From NCBI RefSeq assembly GCF_003987175.1, contig NZ_PIPM01000004.1, positions 1-64,000 of the forward strand: a DNA stretch of 64,000 nucleotides, in the 5' to 3' direction. Shown here in pieces: positions 38,991-48,833 of the stretch. The stretch's first letter is position 1. The number at the start of each line of letters is the position of its first letter. The notes under the pieces were generated by a model. It worked only from the letters and a program-made list of their open reading frames with translations. It made no database searches and was not told the DNA's origin. The position numbers and the translations under genes are program-made. This DNA comes from Aliidiomarina sanyensis. GTDB taxonomy: Bacteria; Pseudomonadota; Gammaproteobacteria; Enterobacterales; Alteromonadaceae.

Positions 38991-41138
38991 TTAGCGCTTA
39001 ACGGGCGGGCCGTACAATATGTCGAGACTGATCTGATCAGCATTTAGGGCGTGCTCGAGATCGGCCAAGATTGCTTCACGGACTTCTGGATACGGACGTG
39101 AGAATTGTTGGAGGACACGGGCCTGATTCCGGCCGTGCAACTTCCCGAGGTAAAGCATGGCATCCGTCATACGCAACGCATCTTCGAGCTGTTGCGTCTC
39201 GGTGAGTGTGCCTTCAGCGCCGGGAAGCGGAAGTCGAACTGCGCCAATCGTAGTTGAAACGACAATATCCTGATCGTGATACACCACGGGGCGGGTAGCA
39301 AGTAAGCTCAAGAGCTTTTGCACGTACCAGGCAAGGTCGAGGTGCCGAGCGTCTGGGATATAGATAAGAAACTCTTCTCCGCCCCAGCGGATAATCTGTT
39401 CATCATGCTGACTTGCACCGCGCAGGCGATTCGCAATGGCAATTAGTACTTGATCACCCGCTTCATGTCCGAGGGTATCATTGATCTGCTTAAAGTAATC
39501 GATATCAAGCAGCACCATCGCTGAGTCCCGAGTAGGCTTGCCATTGGACCCCGTTCGCTGATCCAAAATTACGCGCATCGCGCGCCGGTTTAGAAGACCG
39601 GTCAACGGGTCTCGCAATGTTTGTTCATGCAAATCTTGATTGGTCCGATTCAACCGCTTATTCGCTCGCCGGGCAGCACGATAGGCAAAAAACAGCATCA
39701 TGCAGGCAAGAATAACACTCAATGCAAACAAAAAGGTGATTCGACGCTGCAAGCTGGCGTTGGCAATTTCTTGATCTTGGAGTTGATTCTGCTGCTGCAA
39801 AAAAGCAATTTGTTGGGCGCTTTCCTGCGCTTCAAAGCGCGCTTGGAGTTCCGACAACATCTGATCCCGCTCACTGCGAAAAATTCGTTGCCGAAGATGA
39901 AGTAGTTCCTCAAGCACATCGGCACGCTCTTTTTGACGGTCCGCCAGACTGTACGCATCGGCAAGATACGAGAGCATTTCAGCATAATCCCGCTGCATAT
40001 TAGCGCTTCGCATGTAATCGACAATCGCCAACATTCGCTCGATTCCTGCCTCATAATCCCCGTTGCGGACGTCGATATTGGCCAGATTAAAATCAACAAA
40101 CTGCAGTTCTCGGATCATCCCTTCGGATACAGCAATTGTGCGTGCTTCGAGCAAAACTGTCGCTGCAGACCGGTAATCACCGAGAGAGATTAAAACGGAA
40201 CCAATGTTGTTTCGTGCCACAACCTGGCGGTGCACATCATTGTTCTCAATCGCCCAATACAGCGATTTTTCGTATGTTGCGATACTCTGACGCGGATCAT
40301 CGGGATTGAGACTTCCTTGCACATATCCTTTAAGCAAGTAAAGCTCCGGCAGGCGGTGATGAACCCCTTCACGCATTGCCTCCGCTATCGTACTTTCGAC
40401 CAATTCGAACGCAGGCTCATAGTGCTCCAGTTCTGCTTGCAGTCGTGCAATATGCAGATTTAAGAATTGCCGACGCCGCACCGTCTGTAACCCTGCACCC
40501 AGTGAAATGGCTTGTTGTGCACTTAAATAGTGTTCCAGGGCCTCTTCAAATTGTTGGCTCTCTTGCAGTACACGACCCGCTGTGTTGTGCACGAAAAATT
40601 GCACGCGTTGCTCTGAGGTTGCCTCTAAATAGGGTTGCAAAAGAACAATCGCCGCCACGGCGCGGTCGCGTTTTCCAGCGGCTTGGAGCGCCTCGATTTT
40701 TCCGCCATAGGCCTCTGCGATGGCGTCGGCAAACCCCACTGCCTTCGCTTTCGAGATTAATTCCTGACTGAGCGCGAGCGCTTCAGAATAATCTCGCTCC
40801 GCATGAACGAGTTCAAGAACCCGGTAGGTCCATGCACGTACAAATGTTCCGATCGGCATGTATACGTCTGTGTCTGCTAGAAATTGAGCAAAACGCTCTC
40901 GATCGACCGGGTACATTCCAGTACCAAGCATCGCATCTAACACGGTTTCAAGCTCAGGGTCGTAGTGGATGCGTAAAGCAGAACCCTCGGAATCCGTTCT
41001 CGCCGCATGCGCATGGGTGATAGCAAAATCGACTACGAGTAGGACAAGCGCTAGCCATATGCTCCGCCATAGCAAACCGCAAGGACGTTTCTGTGTTCCT
41101 TGTGAAGCTCTCGGGTGAGGGTTATGAAGGTGACGCAT
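38991..41138 (-). CDS. TPR-GGDEF diguanylate cyclase lacking the I-site
   Basis: A paralogue of the cyclase at 33.9-36.0 kb with the same order: signal segment (about 20-46), long TPR-like periplasmic region, coiled coil (ESAQQIAFLQQQNQLQDQ), one transmembrane helix near 470 (ITFLFALSVILACMMLFFA), then GGDEF. The active loop RWGGEEFLIYI (about 586) is intact, but the position of the I-site reads QHDE instead of RxxD, so product inhibition may be lost. I start at ATG 41138, where AAGGAG lies four bases upstream, although the frame is open to 41186. It precedes the amidohydrolase by 92 bases. Confidence 0.88.
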   Translation of the reverse strand: MRHLHNPHPRASQGTQKRPCGLLWRSIWLALVLLVVDFAITHAHAARTDSEGSALRIHYDPELETVLDAMLGTGMYPVDRERFAQFLADTDVYMPIGTFVRAWTYRVLELVHAERDYSEALALSQELISKAKAVGFADAIAEAYGGKIEALQAAGKRDRAVAAIVLLQPYLEATSEQRVQFFVHNTAGRVLQESQQFEEALEHYLSAQQAISLGAGLQTVRRRQFLNLHIARLQAELEHYEPAFELVESTIAEAMREGVHHRLPELYLLKGYVQGSLNPDDPRQSIATYEKSLYWAIENNDVHRQVVARNNIGSVLISLGDYRSAATVLLEARTIAVSEGMIRELQFVDFNLANIDVRNGDYEAGIERMLAIVDYMRSANMQRDYAEMLSYLADAYSLADRQKERADVLEELLHLRQRIFRSERDQMLSELQARFEAQESAQQIAFLQQQNQLQDQEIANASLQRRITFLFALSVILACMMLFFAYRAARRANKRLNRTNQDLHEQTLRDPLTGLLNRRAMRVILDQRTGSNGKPTRDSAMVLLDIDYFKQINDTLGHEAGDQVLIAIANRLRGASQHDEQIIRWGGEEFLIYIPDARHLDLAWYVQKLLSLLATRPVVYHDQDIVVSTTIGAVRLPLPGAEGTLTETQQLEDALRMTDAMLYLGKLHGRNQARVLQQFSRPYPEVREAILADLEHALNADQISLDILYGPPVKR

Positions 41139-41332
41139 TCGGCTCCTTGGATGCATCGTCCTGGGCAGCGGCAAATTAGGGAGCATGGAAGCTAACGTGG
41201 ATCTGGTCTGACAACAAGGGGGAAACCCTCAGTATGCGACCAAGTGTATAGAAATGAGGATAAATAAAAATCAACTCGGCACGCACTTAAAGTCACTGTA
41301 AGCGGCGTGCCCGGTTGTTTCTTGCGTTCTGC

Positions 41333-41680
41333 TTAAGCGACCTCTTGGACTGGAATCAGCGGTCCCAATCCCCAGCGTGCCCGTGCTTGATCACATCGTG
41401 GATTACTGCCATCGACATTGGCATCAAACTCACGACAGGGTGTCGGCCGGTTCGCGTAAATCGAACAACCGACCGCCGCCCCAATTTCACCTTGTAACGC
41501 AGTACAGCGCGGCGCCGAATTATTTGTTCCTTGCATACACCGGTAGAAGGAGTTGACCTGCTCGGTCAATTGATGCGGTACGAATCCTTGGGGTGCATCG
41601 TCGCCCTCTGCCCAATAGAAAGATACACGAAAACTTGCACAGCATGCACCACAGGTGACACACGGATTAAATGAACTCAT
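41333..41680 (-). CDS. YkgJ-family cysteine-cluster protein
   Basis: A small cytoplasmic protein with a metal-binding cysteine cluster, probably for zinc or an Fe-S cluster. [14 protein letters not shown] gives CxxCxxCC near the start, and further cysteines occur in [31 protein letters not shown] and NPRCDQA. The family (UPF0153) has no settled function. I start at ATG 41680; a TTG at 41701 is in frame. It stands alone between a cyclase gene and the YebC-type gene, with no partner. Confidence 0.82.
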   Translation of the reverse strand: MSSFNPCVTCGACCASFRVSFYWAEGDDAPQGFVPHQLTEQVNSFYRCMQGTNNSAPRCTALQGEIGAAVGCSIYANRPTPCREFDANVDGSNPRCDQARARWGLGPLIPVQEVA

Positions 41681-41890
41681 GGATAATAACTCAACACTCA
41701 ACTATGACCCGGGCGGGCCAATACGGAACTCCCAAAGAACCACATTGAACATCAAGCAGTCACCAGAAGGTGACGTTGAAGTGCGCAGATTATATCCGAA
41801 AATTTCAAAGAAAAAATAGGAATCTGTGTGCGGCAAAGGTAGAATTTATCCTCGTTTTTTGGTCTACCGAATACACATGGAAATGTCGCT

Positions 41891-42625
41891 ATGGGTCGCG
41901 CTTATCAAAACCGCAAAGAATCAATTGCAAAAACAGCTGCTGTAAAAAGTAAAATTTACAGCAAATATGGTCGCCAGATTTATGTGGTCGCCAAGCAGGG
42001 TGGCACCGATCCCGCAGCGAACTTATCGTTGCGCTCACTCATTGATAACGCACGCAAAGATCAAGTTCCGGCACACGTCATTCAGAACGCCATCGACAAA
42101 GCCAGCGGCGTCGGTGGCGAAGACTACGCAATTGCTCGGTACGAGGGGTTTGGCCCAGGAAACTGCATGGTGTTGGTTGAGTGCTTGACCGACAATCCAA
42201 ATCGCACCATCGGAGAAGTACGAAACTGCTTTACGAAGAGCAAATGCAAACTTGGTGCGCCCGGTTCGGTTGCGCACATGTTCGATCACTGTGCGATCTT
42301 CAGCTTCGCAGGAGACGATGAAGATGCTGTACTCGAAGCACTGATGGAAGCCGATGTGGACGTCACCGACGTGGAGTCAGAAGACGGTATCATCACCGTG
42401 TTTGCACCGCACACCGAATACGCAAAAACACAAAGCGCACTGACCGCTGCGTTTGGTGACGACCTTGAGTTTGACGTGCAAGAGATCCAATTCCTGCCCC
42501 AGACCACGCAAGAAATCGCAGAAGACGACATGCCGATGATGAACCGTTTGCTGGACATGTTAGAGGATTGTGATGATGTCCAACGCGTGTTCCACAATGC
42601 TATTTTCCCAGAGTCCGACGCGTAA
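41891..42625 (+). CDS. YebC/PmpR-family protein of the YeeN type
   Basis: YebC-family proteins bind DNA as regulators or bind ribosomes and relieve stalling at proline stretches. The 244-residue protein starts [23 protein letters not shown], which is the YeeN-type N-terminus rather than the MAGHSKW opening of YebC. The central [22 protein letters not shown] and FDHCAIFSF segments are conserved in the family. It is monocistronic, with a strong terminator after it. Which of the two family roles applies here cannot be read from the sequence. Confidence 0.9.
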   Translation: MGRAYQNRKESIAKTAAVKSKIYSKYGRQIYVVAKQGGTDPAANLSLRSLIDNARKDQVPAHVIQNAIDKASGVGGEDYAIARYEGFGPGNCMVLVECLTDNPNRTIGEVRNCFTKSKCKLGAPGSVAHMFDHCAIFSFAGDDEDAVLEALMEADVDVTDVESEDGIITVFAPHTEYAKTQSALTAAFGDDLEFDVQEIQFLPQTTQEIAEDDMPMMNRLLDMLEDCDDVQRVFHNAIFPESDA

Positions 42626-42642
42626 TTACGCCCATGACTCAG

Positions 42643-42669
42643 AAAAAAGCGCCGCAGGGCGCTTTTTTT
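42643..42669. terminator. Bidirectional terminator between the YeeN-type and CAT-like genes
   Basis: GCGCC (42649-42653) pairs with GGCGC (42658-42662) around GCAG, with A6 to the left and T7 to the right. It ends the plus-strand YeeN gene, and its last bases overlap the stop of the minus-strand acetyltransferase at 42668. Confidence 0.88.
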
Positions 42670-43324
42670 ATTCTGTATCTCCATACACGGAGCGATTCAG
42701 CGCTGCTTCCACCCGTTGGTAGAAAAGCCCCGCGTGGTACCCATCGGCCAATGCATGATGAGCGTGGAATGAAATCGGAAGAAACCACTTTTCACCCTGC
42801 TTATACAGCTTACCCACCGAGATTTTTGGACAGGAGTCCTGGCCTTTGAATGGACGCGCATGAGAAAGACTCGTGAACTTCACCCAGGGAATCGCAGAAA
42901 AGTGCACCACATTATCTTGCCCATTTGAGGGCAGGAGCGAGCGGCTCTGTTGAACACGTTGAATTTCAGTCTGTGCCTGCTGGACAAATGTATCAAACGA
43001 CGCAGAGAAAGGGATATAGGAGAATCCAAATGTGTGATCTGACCGCAATACGGTCGCGCTCACATCAATTCGGTGATAACGCACAACCTGTTCGCCCTCA
43101 ATCCGCAGGCGGAGTGCATCGATGGAGTTCACCACCTCCATAATCGCATGCAAGTACCGCAGGTAGAATGATTGCTGGCGTTGCTTTGCGTCGCGATACA
43201 GACCCGTGCACTCCACATTCACCGACAAGCCAAAAAAGGGCTCTGCAAACTCCCTGAAGAACGCAAAGTGTTCTTTGCGCTCCCAACGGTTAATATCAAT
43301 GATGTCCTTGCTCGGTTTACCCAT
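42668..43324 (-). CDS. Chloramphenicol acetyltransferase-like protein
   Basis: It resembles type A chloramphenicol acetyltransferases, trimeric enzymes that move acetyl from CoA to the drug's 3-hydroxyl. The catalytic motif HHALADGYH (about 188-196) matches HHxxxDG. The opening WERKEHFAFF is typical of CAT, as is the central segment DHTFGFSYIPFS. From ATG 43324 the protein has 218 residues, the normal CAT size; a TTG at 43339 would extend it by five. The gene sits in a core-genome setting next to gor, without any mobile element, so an intrinsic enzyme is more likely than an acquired cassette. The true substrate is unproven. Confidence 0.85.
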   Translation of the reverse strand: MGKPSKDIIDINRWERKEHFAFFREFAEPFFGLSVNVECTGLYRDAKQRQQSFYLRYLHAIMEVVNSIDALRLRIEGEQVVRYHRIDVSATVLRSDHTFGFSYIPFSASFDTFVQQAQTEIQRVQQSRSLLPSNGQDNVVHFSAIPWVKFTSLSHARPFKGQDSCPKISVGKLYKQGEKWFLPISFHAHHALADGYHAGLFYQRVEAALNRSVYGDTE

Positions 43325-43353
43325 GATCGCGAACCTCAATGCTCTTGAGCGTA

Positions 43354-44709
43354 TTAACGCATCGTCACGAACTCTTCCGCACTGGTAGGATGCAGTGCAA
43401 CCGTTGCGTCAAAGTCCGCTTTGGTGGCTCCCATTTTGATCGCGACAGCAAATCCTTGCAAGATTTCATCCATCCCTTCACCAATGCCATGCAAGCCGAC
43501 GACTTTTTCATCCTCACCCACGCACACAAGTTTGAAGTTACTGAGTTCGCGATAGGGTGTAATCGCGTTATACATGGCCGCGAAACCTGATTTGTACACC
43601 TTCACCTGCTCCTCGCCATACGTTTCAACCGCCTCAACCTCGGTGAGACCGAGCGTGCCAATCGGTGGATGACTAAAGACAATGGTGGGGATTAAGCGGT
43701 AATCCATATGTGCGTCGGGCATATCTGAATTAAACAAACGTTCTGCCAGGAGTCGACCCGCTTTGATGGCCACAGGCGTCAGCTGTGCTTCACCTGTGAT
43801 ATCACCGACCGCATAAATCCCCTCGACATTGGTATTTTGATATTTATCGGTCCGAATGTACCCCTGTTCATCCGTGTGGACACCTGCATGTTCCAATCCA
43901 ATCTTATCGGTAGCCGGTTCGCGGCCAATGGCCCAAATCAAAGCATCCACGTCGGAAATCGTCTCATCGTTCATGGTGGTAATGGTCAACTGCCCGTTCG
44001 ATTCCTTCTCAACTTTCTTTACTTCAGAGAATGGGTGTAGCTGAGGGCCATGCCGCTCCATTAAGCCAGTTAACGTATCGATAATGTCTCGGTCAAAGTT
44101 TCTAAGTGGCCGATCTTGACGGACCAGCAGGTGGGTGTCGGTACCCAGCGCATGCAGCACCCCTGCAATCTCCACCGCAATATAGCCCGCACCGACCACT
44201 ACCGCTTTCTTGGGCTGTGACTCGAGCGCGAAAAAGCCATCCGAATCGATACCATGTTCAGCACCCGGAATGTTCGGGATCTGGGGGCGTCCACCGACCG
44301 CAATGGTGATGTGATCTGCGGTGATACGCTCACCATTCACTTCTACTGCGTTTGGACCCACAAAGCGGGCAAAGCCCTCAATAAAATCAACGCCATTACC
44401 TTGAAATCCGCGATGATATGCACCGTGAATTCGTTCAATGTAGGCTTCTCGATTACGCACTAAGGTGCCCCAATCAAATCCCTTTTTATCCAGTGAAAAC
44501 CCATAGGCTTCGCTGTATTTAATAGCTTCGGCAATATGCGCGCCATACCACATCACTTTTTTCGGTACACAGCCGACATTTACGCAGGTCCCGCCGACCG
44601 CTTTTGCCTCAATCACGGCGGCCTTTGCGCCCCGGATGGCGGCTCGGTTAGCCGATGCAATTCCACCACTTCCGGCGCCAATGCTCAGGTAATCGTAATG
44701 TCTGCTCAT
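43354..44709 (-). CDS. gor: Glutathione-disulfide reductase
   Basis: Gor keeps glutathione reduced using NADPH and FAD. The 451-residue protein has the N-terminal FAD motif [16 protein letters not shown], the redox disulfide [13 protein letters not shown] (about 39-51), a second Rossmann motif [16 protein letters not shown] with the Arg-type NADPH binding region ([13 protein letters not shown]), and the C-terminal active-site base HPTSAEEFV. Length is standard. It lies 29 bases upstream of the CAT-like gene on the same strand, so the two may be co-transcribed. Confidence 0.96.
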   Translation of the reverse strand: MSRHYDYLSIGAGSGGIASANRAAIRGAKAAVIEAKAVGGTCVNVGCVPKKVMWYGAHIAEAIKYSEAYGFSLDKKGFDWGTLVRNREAYIERIHGAYHRGFQGNGVDFIEGFARFVGPNAVEVNGERITADHITIAVGGRPQIPNIPGAEHGIDSDGFFALESQPKKAVVVGAGYIAVEIAGVLHALGTDTHLLVRQDRPLRNFDRDIIDTLTGLMERHGPQLHPFSEVKKVEKESNGQLTITTMNDETISDVDALIWAIGREPATDKIGLEHAGVHTDEQGYIRTDKYQNTNVEGIYAVGDITGEAQLTPVAIKAGRLLAERLFNSDMPDAHMDYRLIPTIVFSHPPIGTLGLTEVEAVETYGEEQVKVYKSGFAAMYNAITPYRELSNFKLVCVGEDEKVVGLHGIGEGMDEILQGFAVAIKMGATKADFDATVALHPTSAEEFVTMR

Positions 44710-44889
44710 AGATACTGCTTCTCCATCTTTCGTTCGTGCATCGCGGGTAACGCGCGCCTTAATACTCCGAGGCGGAAGTATATCACGCTCGTCCCTACCA
44801 TGCGTTTACACAAAATTAGATTGGGTTTATCTAGACCTTTTATGACCTTTGTTGCAAGCTGATGTAACGGACCTATCGAACGATGACTT

Positions 44890-45945
44890 ATGCACCGGAT
44901 TGCCTTGCCAACACGGATTTACTCGCCTTTCGAACGCTACGCACGTGTGGTGGCGCTCGTTCTTGCAAGCTTTCTTATGTTCGGAAGTTGCCTCGTCATG
45001 GCGCAGGACGAGGAGCCTAAGGAGCAAACAGAGGTCGTCGAGCCGAAAACGGAATCCCGCGCAACGGAAGTCAATTTAGAGTGGCTCGACTCCTTTCAAG
45101 ATGGGGTGGAGGATACGGTCGATGCAACCGCACGCTGGTTTGATCAATTTTTTGGCGACGAGCGTTCGTTTGATGACACGGAGGGATCCCGTGGTCGCAT
45201 ATCACTTCGTCCCGAGTGGAGTCAGTATGATGGTTTCCGAGTCCGGTCTAGTTTACGTGCTCAATTCACCTTGCCCAACACGGAAGAACGCCTTTCAGCA
45301 ATCATCGGGCGAGTTGATTTTGATGATTTTGTGACCGGTGAAGATTCACAGCAGCGAAGCTCGGTTATCCGGAGTGAAACCGGTGATGAAGAATGGATCA
45401 TTGGCTTAGGCTTCGATCCGCGACGCGGGGAGACCAGTCGATTCTCTGTATCTGCAGGAATTCGTGGCGGGCTCCGCGCCGACCTGTATGTTCAAGGTCG
45501 TTACCTGTACCAATACCGCATCAGTGACTCGAAACAGATCCGCAGCCGGAGCAGCCTGTTTTGGCGCGATAGTGATGGCTTCGGTCTCAATCAGCGCTTA
45601 GACATTGAGCATAGTCCCAATCCTGAGTGGCTTAATCGGTTAAGTATGGATGCAACGCGAGCTGAGCGCGTTCAAGGCTACCGTTGGCGCTCCAGTATTG
45701 CTAGCTACCATGTGTATGAGCCAGAGAAAGCGATGGCCGTCGAGTTTTTTTGGCGCGGAGAAACAAAGCAGCTCGTCCCGCTGCGCGACTATGGCTTTCG
45801 CTTAATTCATCGGCGCGGTTGGTTGCGGGAATGGCTGTTCTTAGAAACCTACGCAGGGCTGCATTGGCCACGACGAGAACTGGACGAACCGCGTCGAGGG
45901 CGTTACATGATAGGGCTTGAGATTGAAATGTGGTTCGGCGACTAA
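44890..45945 (+). CDS. Predicted outer-membrane beta-barrel protein of unknown function
   Basis: I do not recognise this family. The 351-residue protein has a long n-region followed by a hydrophobic signal (about 22-38, with cleavage likely after MAQ). A short acidic linker (DEEPKEQTEVVEPK) and a segment of alternating polar and aromatic strands follow, from about 95 to the end (for example DLYVQGRYLYQYRISDS and SRSSLFWRDSDG). This resembles an 8-12 strand outer-membrane barrel, but the C-terminus ends MWFGD, not in a classic Phe. There is no operon partner. The start at 44890 is supported only by the signal. Confidence 0.6.
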   Translation: MHRIALPTRIYSPFERYARVVALVLASFLMFGSCLVMAQDEEPKEQTEVVEPKTESRATEVNLEWLDSFQDGVEDTVDATARWFDQFFGDERSFDDTEGSRGRISLRPEWSQYDGFRVRSSLRAQFTLPNTEERLSAIIGRVDFDDFVTGEDSQQRSSVIRSETGDEEWIIGLGFDPRRGETSRFSVSAGIRGGLRADLYVQGRYLYQYRISDSKQIRSRSSLFWRDSDGFGLNQRLDIEHSPNPEWLNRLSMDATRAERVQGYRWRSSIASYHVYEPEKAMAVEFFWRGETKQLVPLRDYGFRLIHRRGWLREWLFLETYAGLHWPRRELDEPRRGRYMIGLEIEMWFGD

Positions 45946-45971
45946 CCTGCTATTTCTAAGCAAGCCACAAT

Positions 45972-46020
45972 AAAAAAGCCCAGTGCAACGAGTCTTTTAA
46001 ACACGTTACCAACTGGGCTT
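45972..46020 (-). terminator. Terminator downstream of mlaC-like gene
   Basis: AAGCCCAGT (45976-45984) pairs with ACTGGGCTT (46012-46020) around a 27-nt loop with internal AACG/CGTT pairing. A6 at 45972-45977 gives a U-tract on the minus strand. It ends 21 bases before the mlaC-like stop codon. Confidence 0.7.
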
Positions 46021-46041
46021 ATGCAGATATTGTCTCGCGTC

Positions 46042-46713
46042 TTAACCGGTGAAGTCTGAAACGTCCAAGTCTTCATCTAAACGAATTTCGACATTCGCTC
46101 GGTCACGCAGCAATTGAATCGTGCCTTCAATCCCATTCTGGCGCAGTGAAGATTGCATCTCCGCTTGTTGGGTATTCAACATCGAAACACCTTCCGCGAC
46201 AAGATCAAAAGCCATCCAAGGAGCATTTGGGTTACGCCGTTGAAGATGAAAGTCCAAGCGAATCGGTGGGCGTCCACCCTCTTCAATCAGCTGAGCACGC
46301 ACCACGACGCGACGCTGACCTTCATAATCACCACCCCGCCCAAAACGAAGTTGATGTTTCGTTTCATCGTATTGAGTAAACACGCGCGCATAAGTTGTGA
46401 TCAAATACTCACGAAACACCTCAACAAACTCTTGCTGTTGATCTTCATTCAGCCGTTGCCAGTTCCGCGCGAGTACCGAGCGGGCAGCAAACTGATAATC
46501 GGAATAGGGAAGAAGTTCTTCCTCCATGATGGTTCGAAGGTAACGTGGATTACTCTCAATCTGCGAACGCTCCTGAGCGATGCGCGTCGTCATCCGTTCC
46601 GCGATTTGCTCGAGCATACGAAATGGATTTTCGCTGTCAATTTCATCCGCATTCACGGTGAGCGAGCTCAACATCAATGCAAGTGCACTTATCCACAAGG
46701 TAACTACTTTCAT
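46042..46713 (-). CDS. MlaC-like periplasmic phospholipid-binding protein
   Basis: MlaC carries phospholipids between the outer-membrane MlaA complex and the inner-membrane MlaFEDB transporter. The 223-residue protein has a signal peptide (MKVVTLWISALALMLSSLTVNA) and the family's helical and beta pattern (SNPRYLRTIMEEELLPYSDYQFAARSVL, then WQRLNEDQQQEFVEVFREYLI). No mlaD, mlaE, mlaF or mlaB gene is nearby, so this is an orphan or an extra copy. The nearest gene upstream on the same strand is nupC, 83 bases away, and it is a separate function. Confidence 0.85.
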   Translation of the reverse strand: MKVVTLWISALALMLSSLTVNADEIDSENPFRMLEQIAERMTTRIAQERSQIESNPRYLRTIMEEELLPYSDYQFAARSVLARNWQRLNEDQQQEFVEVFREYLITTYARVFTQYDETKHQLRFGRGGDYEGQRRVVVRAQLIEEGGRPPIRLDFHLQRRNPNAPWMAFDLVAEGVSMLNTQQAEMQSSLRQNGIEGTIQLLRDRANVEIRLDEDLDVSDFTG

Positions 46714-46796
46714 CTACCTGTCCTCATTTCCATTGCTGAGATTACAAGCCTTTACGTCAGACCTACAAAAACAGAATTAGTTACGGCGATTTTGAG

Positions 46797-48008
46797 CTAC
46801 GACGCAAGCGCGAAGAAGAAACCAGCAATACATGCGCTCATCAGGTTCGCTAGCGTTGCTGCCAACAAAGCCCGCATACCCATGGTTGCAATGTCTTTGC
46901 GCCGACTTGGTGCCATTCCACCCAGGCCTCCAAGCAGGATCGCAATTGACGAAAAATTTGCAAATCCGCAGAGCATAAAGGTGATGATGACCTGACTTTG
47001 CATACTCATTTCATCTTTCACTTGAGCAAAGTCTAAATATGCGACGAACTCATTAATGACAAGTTTCTGCCCAATAAAGCTTCCGGCTTGCTGCGCTTCA
47101 GCCCAGGGAATCCCCATGATGAATGCGAGCGGTTGGAAGATAAAACCAAAAATCAGCTGCATGGTTAGATCTTCACGGCCAAAGAACCCACCAACGTATC
47201 CAAGAACCCCATTCACCAAGGCAATCAATGCAACGAATGCGAGGAGCATGGCGCCCACATTAAGGGCAAGCTGCATACCGCTTGATGCGCCTGAAGCAGC
47301 GGCATCAATCACATTCGCACGACGCTCTTCTTTCGGGACTTCTTTAATATTGTTGTTCGGCTCTTCTGTTTCTGGAACCAAAATTTTGGCCATCAACAGG
47401 GCGCCTGGTGCCGCCATAAAACATGCAGCAATCAGATAGCGCAGCTCAATACCGAGTCCGGCGTAGCCCGCCAGAACTGAACCCGCGATCGAGCTCAACC
47501 CGCCCACCATTACGGCAAAGAGCTCCGAACGGGTCATATTGGGGATAAATGGCCGAACTACCAGTGGGGCTTCTGTCTGTCCTACAAAGATATTGGCTGC
47601 TGCCGACATCGATTCTGGACGACTGGTGCCTAACAGCTTTTGCAGTGCACCACCAATCAGGTTGATGACCCGAGTCATAATGCCGATATGATACAAAACG
47701 GAAATCAGGGACGAGAAGAAAACAATGACACTTAGCACGTGAATGGCAAAAATAAATCCTTGGGAGTAGTCCCCAAGATCACCAAATAAGAAGGTGATAC
47801 CAGCGCCCGCGTAGCCAATAACGGCAGCCACACCAAAGGCAATTCCACCGAGCAAGTCTTGTCCGAGCGGGACGTACAGAACAAAAGCACCTAAACCTGC
47901 TTGAATGGCGAACGCGGTTCCAACCGTGCGCCAGCGAATGGAGGTTCGATTTGTAGAAAATGCAAAAGCGACGGCCAAGAGGACGGCCATGCCGATCAGG
48001 CTTATCAT
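46797..48008 (-). CDS. nupC: Concentrative nucleoside transporter (NupC/CNT family)
   Basis: An inner-membrane cation-coupled nucleoside importer. The 403-residue protein has about 9-10 hydrophobic helices. CNT motifs are visible: [38 protein letters not shown] (helix with the GxxS region) and [25 protein letters not shown] near the C-terminus. It lies 23 bases downstream of udk on the same strand, which fits uptake of uridine and cytidine followed by phosphorylation. Confidence 0.92.
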   Translation of the reverse strand: MISLIGMAVLLAVAFAFSTNRTSIRWRTVGTAFAIQAGLGAFVLYVPLGQDLLGGIAFGVAAVIGYAGAGITFLFGDLGDYSQGFIFAIHVLSVIVFFSSLISVLYHIGIMTRVINLIGGALQKLLGTSRPESMSAAANIFVGQTEAPLVVRPFIPNMTRSELFAVMVGGLSSIAGSVLAGYAGLGIELRYLIAACFMAAPGALLMAKILVPETEEPNNNIKEVPKEERRANVIDAAASGASSGMQLALNVGAMLLAFVALIALVNGVLGYVGGFFGREDLTMQLIFGFIFQPLAFIMGIPWAEAQQAGSFIGQKLVINEFVAYLDFAQVKDEMSMQSQVIITFMLCGFANFSSIAILLGGLGGMAPSRRKDIATMGMRALLAATLANLMSACIAGFFFALAS

Positions 48009-48031
48009 TGTGGTTCCCTTAACTCGTACCG

Positions 48032-48664
48032 TTACTCCGCCAGGAGCTGACGAATCTTTGTTTTAATTATATCGATCGCAATTTCGTTTTGACCACCACG
48101 GGTCACAACCAGATCAGCGTACTGCTTCGACGGAAAAATAAACTCGAAGAAAGCCGGACGGACATAGTTTTCATATTGCTCAGTAATCGAACTCAATGAA
48201 CGACCACGCCGCTCGATATCTCGATTAATCCGCCGCAGGAGACATATATCCAGTGGCGTATCCATAAAGACCGAAATATCAAACTGCTTTCTCAGCTGAG
48301 GATCACACAACAGCAAGATTCCCTCAACCAATATTACCCGCGCCGGTGTGACCGTAATGGTCTCCTTCACCCGCGTATGTTCTTTATAACTGTACTGTGG
48401 CATCTCGACCGAATGGCCGTCACGCAATTGCTGTAAATGAGCCGCAAGTAACTCATGTTCAAACGCACTGGGATGGTCGTAGTTGGTCAACACGCGCTGA
48501 TCGAGCGACAAGTGACTTTGATCCCGGTAGTAAGCATCTTCGGACAAAACGGAGATCCGCTCGCCACCTAGCTCGGCCACCAGCTCTTGGTAAACGGTTG
48601 ATGCAAATAAACTTTTACCTGAGGCAGATGGCCCCGCGATAGCAATGATGGTCGTTTTGCTCAC
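48032..48664 (-). CDS. udk: Uridine kinase
   Basis: Udk phosphorylates uridine and cytidine to their 5'-monophosphates, pyrimidine salvage. The 210-residue protein has Walker A in [13 protein letters not shown] (about 8-20) and the family's [12 protein letters not shown] and [12 protein letters not shown] segments. It is immediately upstream of nupC, so import and trapping are co-encoded. Tandem terminator hairpins lie upstream. Confidence 0.95.
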   Translation of the reverse strand: MSKTTIIAIAGPSASGKSLFASTVYQELVAELGGERISVLSEDAYYRDQSHLSLDQRVLTNYDHPSAFEHELLAAHLQQLRDGHSVEMPQYSYKEHTRVKETITVTPARVILVEGILLLCDPQLRKQFDISVFMDTPLDICLLRRINRDIERRGRSLSSITEQYENYVRPAFFEFIFPSKQYADLVVTRGGQNEIAIDIIKTKIRQLLAE

Positions 48665-48774
48665 TGAAAAAACCCGCGTTGCGTTGAAATAACAGAGATT
48701 ATTAGGTCCGCATTATCCCGAATTAGGCGCCATTTATAAATATTAAATTCGTAAAACACGCTGCTTACTTCGTC

Positions 48775-48828
48775 AAAACCACACTATCTGGTGGTTTTTC
48801 TCGAAAAAAGGCAGCCACTGGCTGCCTT
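48775..48828 (-). terminator. Tandem terminator hairpins after the lipoprotein gene
   Basis: Two hairpins in a row: AAGGCAGCC/GGCTGCCTT (48808-48816 with 48820-48828, A6 at 48804-48809) and, further along the minus transcript, AAAACCAC/GTGGTTTT (48775-48782 with 48791-48798). Reading on the minus strand, the first lies five bases past the stop of the gene at 48834. Confidence 0.75.
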
Positions 48829-48833
48829 ATCCA

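Noticed and set aside
46153-46995. Plus-strand 280-codon frame opposite the mlaC-like gene and nupC
   Set aside because: It is antisense to two genes with clear families and shows irregular amino-acid composition.
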